Source: Kiritimatiellia bacterium
GTDB lineage: Bacteria; Verrucomicrobiota; Kiritimatiellia; RFP12; UBA3636
Assembly: GCA_016295275.1 (NCBI GenBank)
Contig: JAEDLN010000012.1
Span: 1-20,525 of the forward strand
DNA length: 20,525 bases
Reading direction: 5' to 3'
Shown piece after piece: positions 14,306 to 20,525 of the stretch. The translations under genes and the position numbers were made by a program. Position 1 is the stretch's first letter; each line of letters starts with the position of its first letter. A model generated the notes under the pieces. It had not been told where the DNA came from, searched no databases, and saw nothing but the letters and a program-made list of their open reading frames with translations.

Positions 14306-15553
14306 CTACCCGAATCGTTTGGCGAGCTCTGCAAGCCGCGCCGGAATATCGATCTTTTGCGGACATTTGCGCAGACAGGCTCCGCAGTTGACGCAGCTGG
14401 AGGCGCGGGCATCTTCCTCCAGCGCTTCGTAGACGCGCTTCACCTGCGATTCGCGAATGCCGAATTTCAGCTCGTTGAGCATCGCCAAATTGCGCGGAAT
14501 GTCCACATCGACCGGACAAGGAATGCAATACTTGCACGCGGTACACGGAACGGCTCCGACATTCCGGTAAATCGCAACCGCACGCGAAATGGTTGCACGC
14601 TCCTCGTCGGTCAACGGCCGAAACGGCGAAAAGGTCCGGATATTCTCCTCCATGTGTTGCGGTACGGACATGCCGGAAAGCACAACCTGAACATTGGGCA
14701 GGCTCGCGGCATAGCGCAATCCCCAAGATGTCGTCCCCGCTTCCGGATTGGCTTTCGTGAGTACGGCACGGGACTCCGGTGTCAGGCTGACAAGCGTGCC
14801 GCCTTTGAGCGGCTCCATGATCGCAACGGGTATGCCGCGATCGGTCAGAATCCGATACTGCTCTCCGGCTTTCTGGAGAGCCCAATCCAAATAGTTGAGC
14901 TGAATCATGACAAGTTCCCACGGATGGGCCGAGGCAATCTTCTCCAGCACCTCCGGCGTGTCATGGAAGGAAAATCCGATATGCCGGATTTTTCCTTCCG
15001 CTTTCATTTTCTTGAGAAACTCGAGCGTCTTGAACCGTTGCGCCTTTTCCCATGTTCCGCGATTCAGCGCATGCAAGAGGTAGAAATCGAAATACCCGGC
15101 CTTCGTGCGCGCAAGCTGATCTTGGAAAATGCGCTCGTTGTCCGCTTCGCTGTTCATCATCCCAATGGGCATCTTGCTCGTCAGATAGTAACGCTCGCGC
15201 GGAACCTTCGAAAGCACCCGCCCGACAAAGCGCTCGCTGTCGCCGCCATGGTACATGTAGGCGGTATCGAAATAGTTGCACCCCGCTTGCAACGCGCGCT
15301 CGACCATCGCCTGCGCCGTGACATCGTCGATCTTGCCGTCTTTTTGCGGAAGCCGCATCAGCCCGAATCCAAGCAACGGGAGCGTTTTGCCCGTATTCCG
15401 ATATGGACGGCGCGTCACCTTCAGCTCTTCATCGACGCCCCCGGATACCGCCTCTTTGCTTGCCAATGCCGTACCGAGATTCAATTTCGCCACAGACGAA
15501 AAGGCGGCAACGGCCAAAGCCGATTTGAGAAAATCACGTCGATTCATATTCAT
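14306..15553 (-). CDS. Tat-exported aldo/keto reductase with two C-terminal 4Fe-4S motifs
   Basis: A 415-residue oxidoreductase. The N-terminus MNMNRRDFLKSALAVAAFSS is a twin-arginine signal, so export of a folded, cofactor-bound protein is expected. Residues about 45-330 form an aldo/keto reductase barrel with the catalytic set D96, Y101, K127 and H161 (FDTAYMYHGG, SKMP, LLHA). The C-terminus carries a Cys cluster CTACKYCIPCPVDVDIP and a second CVNCGACLRKCPQKIDIP, each able to bind a 4Fe-4S centre. The natural substrate is unknown. A GGAAAGGAA site supports the start at 15553. It lies 55 bases after the DUF362 gene and a few genes from tatAC, which could export it. Confidence 0.93.
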   Translation of the reverse strand: MNMNRRDFLKSALAVAAFSSVAKLNLGTALASKEAVSGGVDEELKVTRRPYRNTGKTLPLLGFGLMRLPQKDGKIDDVTAQAMVERALQAGCNYFDTAYMYHGGDSERFVGRVLSKVPRERYYLTSKMPIGMMNSEADNERIFQDQLARTKAGYFDFYLLHALNRGTWEKAQRFKTLEFLKKMKAEGKIRHIGFSFHDTPEVLEKIASAHPWELVMIQLNYLDWALQKAGEQYRILTDRGIPVAIMEPLKGGTLVSLTPESRAVLTKANPEAGTTSWGLRYAASLPNVQVVLSGMSVPQHMEENIRTFSPFRPLTDEERATISRAVAIYRNVGAVPCTACKYCIPCPVDVDIPRNLAMLNELKFGIRESQVKRVYEALEEDARASSCVNCGACLRKCPQKIDIPARLAELAKRFG

Positions 15554-15608
15554 ACTCGATTCCTTTCCAAAACAACGTCGTTGAGACGGATGTCGAAAAT
15601 ACCGCCGC

Positions 15609-16502
15609 CTACTCGTCCAATGACACGAGACGATAGCGCTTGCTCCCGGCCCGCAGCGCCTCCGCCGTATCGAGAATACGCGCGCCCATGCGGGAATCGA
15701 CGCGCTCCAGAAAATGGTCGCGGCCCCGATCCTTCGATTGGCGGATCATGTCGAGACAGGCCGTATCCAATGCCACCGGGTCCGTGGAAGAGAGTATGCC
15801 GATATCGTTCATGCAGGGATCCTCCGCAACGGAACAGCAATCGCAATCGACGGACAAATTGCACATCATGCTCACAAAGGCGATCCTGCCCCGGAAAAGC
15901 TCCACCACCGTCGAGGCGGCTTCCGCCATGGCATCGATAAAATCCTCCTGCTTCGCAACATGGCTCCAGACTTTCTCCTGGTCATCGGTGACACCGGCCG
16001 AATGGATCCACGCCTTGCCGCGGGACGACGCGCACCCGATCGAAAGCTGCTTGAGCGCACCGCCGAACCCTCCCATGGGATGCCCCTTGAAGTGAGACAG
16101 AACCAGCATGGAATCGTATGCCCGGATTCCACCGCCGACCAGATTCTTTCGGAGGATGCGCCCATTCGAAACGGGTAGCTCCAAATCCGGTTCTTCGGCA
16201 TCCAAAAGATCGACTCGGAAAAAGTTCGTCCATCCGTGCTCGTCCAACAGCTTGCGATGCTTCTCCGTTTCGTTGCGGGCTCCCGGATAGGCCGTATTGC
16301 ACTCCACAATGGTGCCGCCGACCGCTTCGACCATCGGACGCATAAATTCCGGATGCAGAAAATTCTGGTTACCCTTTTCGCCGGAGTGAACCTTGACGGC
16401 GACCTTTCCGGGGAGCGCGACACCCAATGCCTCGTACATGCGAACAACGGCATCCGGTGTCAATTGGCGGGTAAAAAAGACGGTTGAGGGGATATCGGAC
16501 AT
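15609..16502 (-). CDS. DUF362 family protein
   Basis: Members are cytoplasmic, often iron-sulfur-linked proteins of unknown biochemical role. The 297-residue product from 16502 has the usual start (MSDIPSTVFFTRQLTPDAVVRMYEALG, quoted in part: VFFTRQLTPDAVVRMYEALG), VKVHSGEKGNQNFLHPEF, GGGIRAYDSMLVLSHFKGHPMGGFGGALKQLSIGCASSRGK blocks, and the Cys-rich MMCNLSVDCDCC with SSTDPVALDTACLDMI. It has no ferredoxin domain of its own, although a ferredoxin-like gene lies at the top of the cluster. A start at 16523 is also possible; neither has a good Shine-Dalgarno. A 96-base gap with GC-rich partial palindromes and a T-run separates it from tatC. Confidence 0.9.
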   Translation of the reverse strand: MSDIPSTVFFTRQLTPDAVVRMYEALGVALPGKVAVKVHSGEKGNQNFLHPEFMRPMVEAVGGTIVECNTAYPGARNETEKHRKLLDEHGWTNFFRVDLLDAEEPDLELPVSNGRILRKNLVGGGIRAYDSMLVLSHFKGHPMGGFGGALKQLSIGCASSRGKAWIHSAGVTDDQEKVWSHVAKQEDFIDAMAEAASTVVELFRGRIAFVSMMCNLSVDCDCCSVAEDPCMNDIGILSSTDPVALDTACLDMIRQSKDRGRDHFLERVDSRMGARILDTAEALRAGSKRYRLVSLDE

Positions 16503-16598
16503 GGGATTGTGTTTCGATAACATGTGATAGTTTTTTTTCTACAAAGGATTGCCGCCGCAAAGCCCGCCGCGGCGAAGGCGATTCGCAAAAAACCGGTT

Positions 16599-17351
16599 TC
16601 AGTCGCTCCCGGAGAGACGTTTCTTTTCGATTCGTCCGGCGCAGAAAAGGCCGATCTCGAAAAGAATCCACGTCGGAAGCGTCAATAAGATTTGGCTCAA
16701 AACGTCCGGCGGCGTCAACAATGCGGAAACCGTTAGGATGCCGACCAGAATATACGGGCGGAGACGCCGAAGAGACGCAGCGGAAACAAGCCCGAACTGG
16801 ACTGCAATCAAGACGGCGACCGGAGCTTGGAACATGACGCCGAACGCGAACGTCAGCCATCCCGCCAATTCCAGAAAGGCGGAAAAACCCAAAACGGGAA
16901 CAAGCCCTTCGGTGGCAAAGCCGGCGGAAAAGCGCATCAGCATGGGCAAAATCAATCCGATGCAAAATGCGGCCCCCGCAAGAAACAGGAGGACGGAAAC
17001 GCCAATCCAACACCGGAGGGCAAGCCGTTCGGTACGGTACAACGCCGGCAACAGAAACCGCCAGCACTGGAATACCGTCCACGGTAGCGTAAGGACAAAG
17101 GCGAGCAGAAAACCGATCTTGAGCCGGCACCAGAACACCTCCATCGGCGTAAAGTAGTGAAGACGGCCGATCTCCGGCGGAAGACTCCAGCCGACGAGAA
17201 GCCCAATGGCATACGGGGAAAGGAGATAACCGACCGGATACGCCAATGCCAGCGCCGCAAAGCAGCGGATCAGCATGGCGCGCAACGCCGTCAGATGCTC
17301 CATCAACGGAACGGCATCCGAATCGGTTCCGTTCTGCTTCCCTTCCCCCAC
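16599..17351 (-). CDS. tatC: Twin-arginine translocase subunit TatC, GTG start
   Basis: Integral membrane receptor for twin-arginine signals. Six hydrophobic segments are visible. LMEHLTALR near the N-terminus is the conserved cytoplasmic motif, and FTPMEVFWCRLKIGF is the TM2 region with the essential Glu. A GTG at 17351 sits about 10 bases after a strong GGAGGAG, 4 bases past the tatA stop, giving 250 residues. The alternative ATG at 17411 would overlap tatA by 56 bases and add an Arg/Lys-rich tail with no family likeness, so I prefer GTG. No tatB is seen; TatAC-only systems are common outside enterobacteria. Confidence 0.92.
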   Translation of the reverse strand: MGEGKQNGTDSDAVPLMEHLTALRAMLIRCFAALALAYPVGYLLSPYAIGLLVGWSLPPEIGRLHYFTPMEVFWCRLKIGFLLAFVLTLPWTVFQCWRFLLPALYRTERLALRCWIGVSVLLFLAGAAFCIGLILPMLMRFSAGFATEGLVPVLGFSAFLELAGWLTFAFGVMFQAPVAVLIAVQFGLVSAASLRRLRPYILVGILTVSALLTPPDVLSQILLTLPTWILFEIGLFCAGRIEKKRLSGSD

Positions 17352-17355
17352 GCGA

Positions 17356-17571
17356 CTACTTCTCCTCCGGCTTTTCATCCGCCTTTTGCGGAGTCGCTTT
17401 CTCTTCGGCATCCATCAGTTCTTTCGCTTCGTCGGCCAATTCGTTTTTGGCGCGATTGTACTCTCGGTGCGCACGCCCGAGCGCCCGGGCAAGCTCCGGG
17501 ATCCGCTTGGCGCCAAACAGCATCATGACGACAAAGGCAATGAGAAGTATTTCGGGTAGTCCCAGGCTCAT
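17356..17571 (-). CDS. tatA: Twin-arginine translocase subunit TatA
   Basis: Pore-forming Tat component of 71 residues. One N-terminal membrane segment (LPEILLIAFVVMMLFGAKRI) leads to the FGAKRIPELARALGRA hinge and amphipathic helix, then a charged Glu/Lys tail. The ATGA overlap means its ATG shares bases with the larE stop. An AGGAGAT site lies inside the end of larE. An upstream in-frame extension of 49 codons lies within larE and is not family-like. Tight coupling to larE is unusual. Confidence 0.95.
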   Translation of the reverse strand: MSLGLPEILLIAFVVMMLFGAKRIPELARALGRAHREYNRAKNELADEAKELMDAEEKATPQKADEKPEEK

Positions 17572-18407
17572 GGCACGATCTCCTGCGGTTGTGGGTTTAT
17601 TCGACAATCCATGCTTCCGGATCGGAAGCCTTCCAAATCGATTGAAATATACTGGAAACCAAGATTCTTGAGTCCCGTCACCAGAATCGTCCGCGCGGCC
17701 AGCACCGCTTCGAAACAATCCTCCGGAACTTCAATGCGCGCTACGCCGTTTGCATGGACGCGCAACCGTATGTTCCGCGCTTCCGGAAGACATGCCCGAA
17801 TGAGCATTTCCCCCGAATCGACGGTATTGATCCACTGCTCCGTCAGCGGAAAACCGTATTCGAAGCGAGTCGCCAGACAAGGCGTCGACGGTTTCTGCGC
17901 GACGGAAAGGTTTCGCTCCGCGGCGGCCTTCCGGATATCCGCCTTCGTAAATCCGGTCTCCGCCAACGGCGAGCGGACACCCAACTCCTTCAAGGCCGCC
18001 AGCCCCGGGCGATACGTCTTGATGTCATCGGCGTTCGTTCCGTCGATGACAACGCCAATGCCCCGTTTTTGCGCACGGTCGCAAAAGGCGCGGAAAAACA
18101 GTTTCTTGCACTGGTAGCAACGGTCCGGCGGATTTTTCCGCAACTCGGGAATCAAAAGCGGCTCGAAAAATTCGACGCAGCTCTCGATCCCCGCCGCCCG
18201 TGCCAGCTCGCGCGCCTGTTGCACCTCCCCCGAAGGCTGAAAACGCGAGACCATCGTAAACGCCAACACCGGGAACGGCTCCTCGTCCCGCATCTCACGC
18301 AAAACATCCAGCAAGAGGGCACTGTCGACTCCGCCGGAAAAGGCGAGCGCAATCCCTTGCCGCGCAAACGGACGCAGATCGTCTTTGAGTTCCTCAATGG
18401 TCGGCAT
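17568..18407 (-). CDS. larE: LarE, sulfur transferase of nickel-pincer nucleotide synthesis
   Basis: Adenylates the pyridinium dicarboxylate mononucleotide made by LarB and inserts sulfur, giving the dithio acid ligand for nickel. The 279-residue protein has the PP-loop SGGVDS (24-29), DRCYQCK (C97, C100), GTNADD (123-128), SPLAETGFTK and TPCLATRFEYG (C177). C177 aligns with the sulfur-donor Cys of the sacrificial type. Having C97, C100 and C177 together fits the type that holds a 4Fe-4S cluster and works catalytically. A CGGAG site lies before 18407. It overlaps larC by 14 bases and tatA by 4. Confidence 0.94.
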   Translation of the reverse strand: MPTIEELKDDLRPFARQGIALAFSGGVDSALLLDVLREMRDEEPFPVLAFTMVSRFQPSGEVQQARELARAAGIESCVEFFEPLLIPELRKNPPDRCYQCKKLFFRAFCDRAQKRGIGVVIDGTNADDIKTYRPGLAALKELGVRSPLAETGFTKADIRKAAAERNLSVAQKPSTPCLATRFEYGFPLTEQWINTVDSGEMLIRACLPEARNIRLRVHANGVARIEVPEDCFEAVLAARTILVTGLKNLGFQYISIDLEGFRSGSMDCRINPQPQEIVP

Positions 18408-19659
18408 TGTAGACTCCGGAGGCTTGCATGGCTTGTTGGAAAACAACCGAAAAGGAAAGTCCTTTTTCTTCGGCGATTTGCCGGACGCTTTCGTATTCGG
18501 GATAACAACGGACAACCCCCTGCCATGTGCAGAGCTTTGCCGACACCGAACCGCCGCACGGAAGCGAAAGCTTCACAAGCTCGCGCGCCATGCAGGTCCG
18601 TTCGACCGGAATGCGCCGGACGCCAATCGTGCTGGTTTCCGAAAACAGAATCCGCTCCATCTCAGGTATCTTGGCTTCCTCGCACAGAATGCGCAACAAA
18701 TACGCCGGACGATTCTTCTTCATGAAACACGGAAGAAAATGGACGTCGCGAGCGCCCGCCGCAAAAAGACGCTCCATGGCAAAGCCAAGCGTCTCTCCGC
18801 TCGAATCGTCAATGTTGCTCTCCAGAAGCCAAATCCGATCCGGATGGGAACTCCCGGCTTCCACTTCCTCCAACAGACTCGCCCGCAACAGATTCGGGCG
18901 CCCGATCGAACGCTTGCCAAGGCCGATGCCGGTCTTCGTCACCAGATACGTGGCGGGAAGCTCCGTGCGCGTCCGAATCGCCGCGGCAATCGCAATGCCC
19001 GTCGGCGTCACCAACTCGCTCTGAACGCCAGAAGCCCGAAGTGGGATCCGATACGCTTGCGCAATCGACAAAACCGCCGGAACCGGAACGGGCAATTCGC
19101 CATGCTGGCAGCGTACCGTGCCCGTCCCCTCCGTGAGCCCCGTCACAATGCACTCGCGAATCTTCAAATCATCCAGCAAAACCGCCGCAGAGACAATGTC
19201 CACAATGGAATCGACCGCGCCGACTTCGTGAAAATGGACTTCTTCAATGGAGCAGCCATGCGCCGCCGCTTCCGCCTCCGCGACAATCCGGAAAATGCGC
19301 TTCGCAAGCACCCGCGCAGATTCGCTCATCTGCCCGGGATCGATGATCGCATTCACTTCTGACAAATGCCGGTGGTCATGCGCGTGCTCGTGCGCGTGTT
19401 CATGCGCGTGGGCGTGCACATGGTCATGCGAGTGGTCATGCGCGTGGTCGTGCTCGTGGTCGTCCAAAAGAACATTGAAATCGCACCCGACAATGCCATC
19501 CGGCTTCTTCCGCGAAATTTCAATCCGATAGCCGTCTAGAGGAAGGCTGTTCAGAACGCGTTGTAGTCGATCGCGGTCGCCGCCTAAATCCAACAGCGCC
19601 GCAACGGTCATGTCGCCGGAAATCCCGGAAAACCCTTCGAGATGCAAAAGATTAGTCAT
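18394..19659 (-). CDS. larC: LarC, nickel insertion protein of the nickel-pincer nucleotide pathway
   Basis: Inserts nickel into the pyridinium bis-thiocarboxylate mononucleotide using CTP. The 421-residue protein starts LLHLEGFSGISGDMTVAALLDLGG, a LarC hallmark. A histidine-rich stretch at residues 66-98 (alternating His with Asp or Ala) probably stores or delivers nickel. C-terminal blocks with ESNIDDSSGETLGFAMERL and CFMKKNRPAYLL match the LarC2 half. Both halves are in one frame, with no ribosomal frameshift as in Lactiplantibacillus larC1/larC2. It overlaps larB by 8 bases and larE by 14. Confidence 0.95.
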   Translation of the reverse strand: MTNLLHLEGFSGISGDMTVAALLDLGGDRDRLQRVLNSLPLDGYRIEISRKKPDGIVGCDFNVLLDDHEHDHAHDHSHDHVHAHAHEHAHEHAHDHRHLSEVNAIIDPGQMSESARVLAKRIFRIVAEAEAAAHGCSIEEVHFHEVGAVDSIVDIVSAAVLLDDLKIRECIVTGLTEGTGTVRCQHGELPVPVPAVLSIAQAYRIPLRASGVQSELVTPTGIAIAAAIRTRTELPATYLVTKTGIGLGKRSIGRPNLLRASLLEEVEAGSSHPDRIWLLESNIDDSSGETLGFAMERLFAAGARDVHFLPCFMKKNRPAYLLRILCEEAKIPEMERILFSETSTIGVRRIPVERTCMARELVKLSLPCGGSVSAKLCTWQGVVRCYPEYESVRQIAEEKGLSFSVVFQQAMQASGVYNADH

Positions 19660-20338
19660 GTGTCGTTTCCGCTTTCATTTTCCGTACCATCCGGCACGCC
19701 GAAACCGCCGCGCCAAACCCATTGTCAATGTTGACGACCGTCATGCCTTCCGCACAGGAATTGAGCATCGCAAGCAACGGCGCAATGCCCCCGAAGCCGG
19801 CACCATAGCCAACCGACGTCGGAACCGCAATGAGCGGCGCTTCGATCAATCCGGCCAGAACACTTCCCAAGGCACCTTCCATCCCGGCAACCGCTATCAC
19901 GACATCCGCCCGGCGAATGTCCTCGATATTCGAAAGAATCCGGTGCAGACCCGCTACGCCAATGTCAAAAAACCGGTCGACTCCCGCCCCTAGAAACATC
20001 GCCGTTCCAACCGCTTCCTCCGCAACCGGAACATCCGCCGTTCCGCCCGTGCAGACCGCAATGCGACCGCATGGCTTCGCAGGCTCCCCCCAAAGGGAAT
20101 ACAGCAACCGGGATATCGGATCGTAAACGACCGGCAACGCGCAGCGCCGCAAATGCTCCGCCTGCTCCTGCGAACACTTCGTACCCAGTACGCGAACATC
20201 CGCCTCCCGGAAACGCCGTAGAATCAGCTCCAACTGCCGAACCGTCTTTCCTGGACAGAAGACCGTCTCGCTCATGCCGGTGCGTTGCCGCCTTGTAAAA
20301 TCTGGCTTGGAAAATCCAAGCTCGTTATCTGTCGCCAT
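19652..20338 (-). CDS. larB: LarB, pyridinium-3,5-biscarboxylic acid mononucleotide synthase
   Basis: First step of nickel-pincer nucleotide synthesis: carboxylates and hydrolyses nicotinic acid adenine dinucleotide to the dicarboxylated mononucleotide. The 228-residue protein begins MATDNELGFSKPDFTRRQRTG, then ETVFCPGKT (typical entry motif), and has a PurE-like C-terminal domain (VCTGGTADVPVAEEA, VAGMEGALGSVLAGL, PTSVGYGAGFGGIAPLLAML, NIDNGFGAA). The N-terminus is short for the family, lacking the usual 20-30 residue helical lead. The frame is open to 20503, but that part overlaps the ferredoxin gene and is Arg-rich. It overlaps the ferredoxin-like gene by 14 bases, implying coupling. Confidence 0.93.
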   Translation of the reverse strand: MATDNELGFSKPDFTRRQRTGMSETVFCPGKTVRQLELILRRFREADVRVLGTKCSQEQAEHLRRCALPVVYDPISRLLYSLWGEPAKPCGRIAVCTGGTADVPVAEEAVGTAMFLGAGVDRFFDIGVAGLHRILSNIEDIRRADVVIAVAGMEGALGSVLAGLIEAPLIAVPTSVGYGAGFGGIAPLLAMLNSCAEGMTVVNIDNGFGAAVSACRMVRKMKAETTHD

Positions 20339-20525
20339 TTGTTTCCAAAAGTATTTGTTTTTCGATAGACCGGATCGACATGGCCTTTGGTGCGGCGGGA
20401 CATGCCGCCTGGCAAGCCCCGCAACCGATGCAAAGTCCCGTGCGAACGCGCGGCGCTCCCGATTTCCGGAGCGAAATCGCACCCGTCGGACACGCCGCCG
20501 CACACTTCCCGCAAGATACCATATT
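20325..20525 (-). CDS. 4Fe-4S ferredoxin-like protein, cut by the window edge
   Basis: At least 65 residues at the right edge, reading leftwards. The second cluster motif CIGCGACQAACP is complete. The first, SCGKCAAACPTGAI, has only three Cys in view; the usual first ligand position is occupied by Met of MVSCGKC. Either the gene starts there with an incomplete site or, more likely, it continues off the window (the codon before is Asn) and a further Cys lies upstream. It ends 14 bases inside larB. It may be a small ferredoxin or the C-terminus of a larger protein. Confidence 0.8.
   Translation of the reverse strand, partial: NMVSCGKCAAACPTGAISLRKSGAPRVRTGLCIGCGACQAACPAAPKAMSIRSIEKQILLETNGDR

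Noticed and set aside
14129..15940. A 603-codon open frame on the plus strand
   Set aside because: It is antisense to the aldo/keto reductase and parts of its neighbours, which carry intact catalytic motifs; its product is Arg-rich and unstructured.
19363..19462. CRISPR-like regular repeat
   Set aside because: The periodic bases are a His/Asp/Ala codon run inside larC, not spaced repeats. I saw no CRISPR array in the window.
1..20525. tRNA or rRNA genes
   Set aside because: I found no cloverleaf-like or rRNA-like segment in the gaps by eye; a covariance-model search would be decisive.

Overview
The window looks like chromosomal DNA (not plasmid or phage) from an anaerobic, moderately GC-rich bacterium. 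Evidence for an anaerobic life: a class 1B (PyrD/PyrK, NAD-linked) dihydroorotate dehydrogenase, several 4Fe-4S proteins, and nickel-pincer cofactor genes. The mix of a Tat-exported ferredoxin-type aldo/keto reductase, a DUF362 protein, a mannosylglucose phosphorylase and many genes without a clear Shine-Dalgarno would fit a gut-type member of the Planctomycetes-Verrucomicrobia-Lentisphaerae group (Lentisphaerota or Kiritimatiellota). That placement is inference and only moderately supported.

Layout. 1-620 is a non-coding GC-rich stretch with degenerate repeats and two stem-loops. 621-5880 (minus strand) is one long operon: rpmJ-rpsM-rpsK-rpsD-rpoA-rplQ (the classic alpha operon), then an unrecognised 79-residue basic protein, then pyrK-pyrD. 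rpmJ is only 37 codons. A good sigma70-like promoter lies just upstream of it. Divergently, 6176-8708 (plus) carries a GH130 phosphorylase and a helix-turn-helix regulator whose C-terminal ImmA/IrrE-like domain has lost its zinc protease motif. 8678-10450 is a looser region with scattered-repeat-like sequence, an SPFH/prohibitin membrane protein with a duplicated ribosome binding site and start codon, and a doubtful small secreted protein. 10645-12945 (plus) holds an ApgM-family phosphoglycerate mutase homologue and galE, closed by a bidirectional terminator.

From the right edge leftwards (minus, 20525 to 13079) runs a tightly packed gene set: a 4Fe-4S ferredoxin-like protein (cut by the window edge), larB, larC, larE, tatA, tatC, then DUF362, a Tat-signal aldo/keto reductase with two 4Fe-4S motifs, and a 402-residue protein of unknown function. 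The first six overlap or abut each other (14, 8, 14 and 4 nt overlaps, then a 4 nt gap). This suggests that nickel-pincer nucleotide (NPN) cofactor synthesis, an iron-sulfur protein and a minimal Tat export system are co-expressed. No larA (lactate racemase) is in the window, so the enzyme that uses the cofactor is not visible. This larBCE-tatAC linkage is the most interesting feature here.
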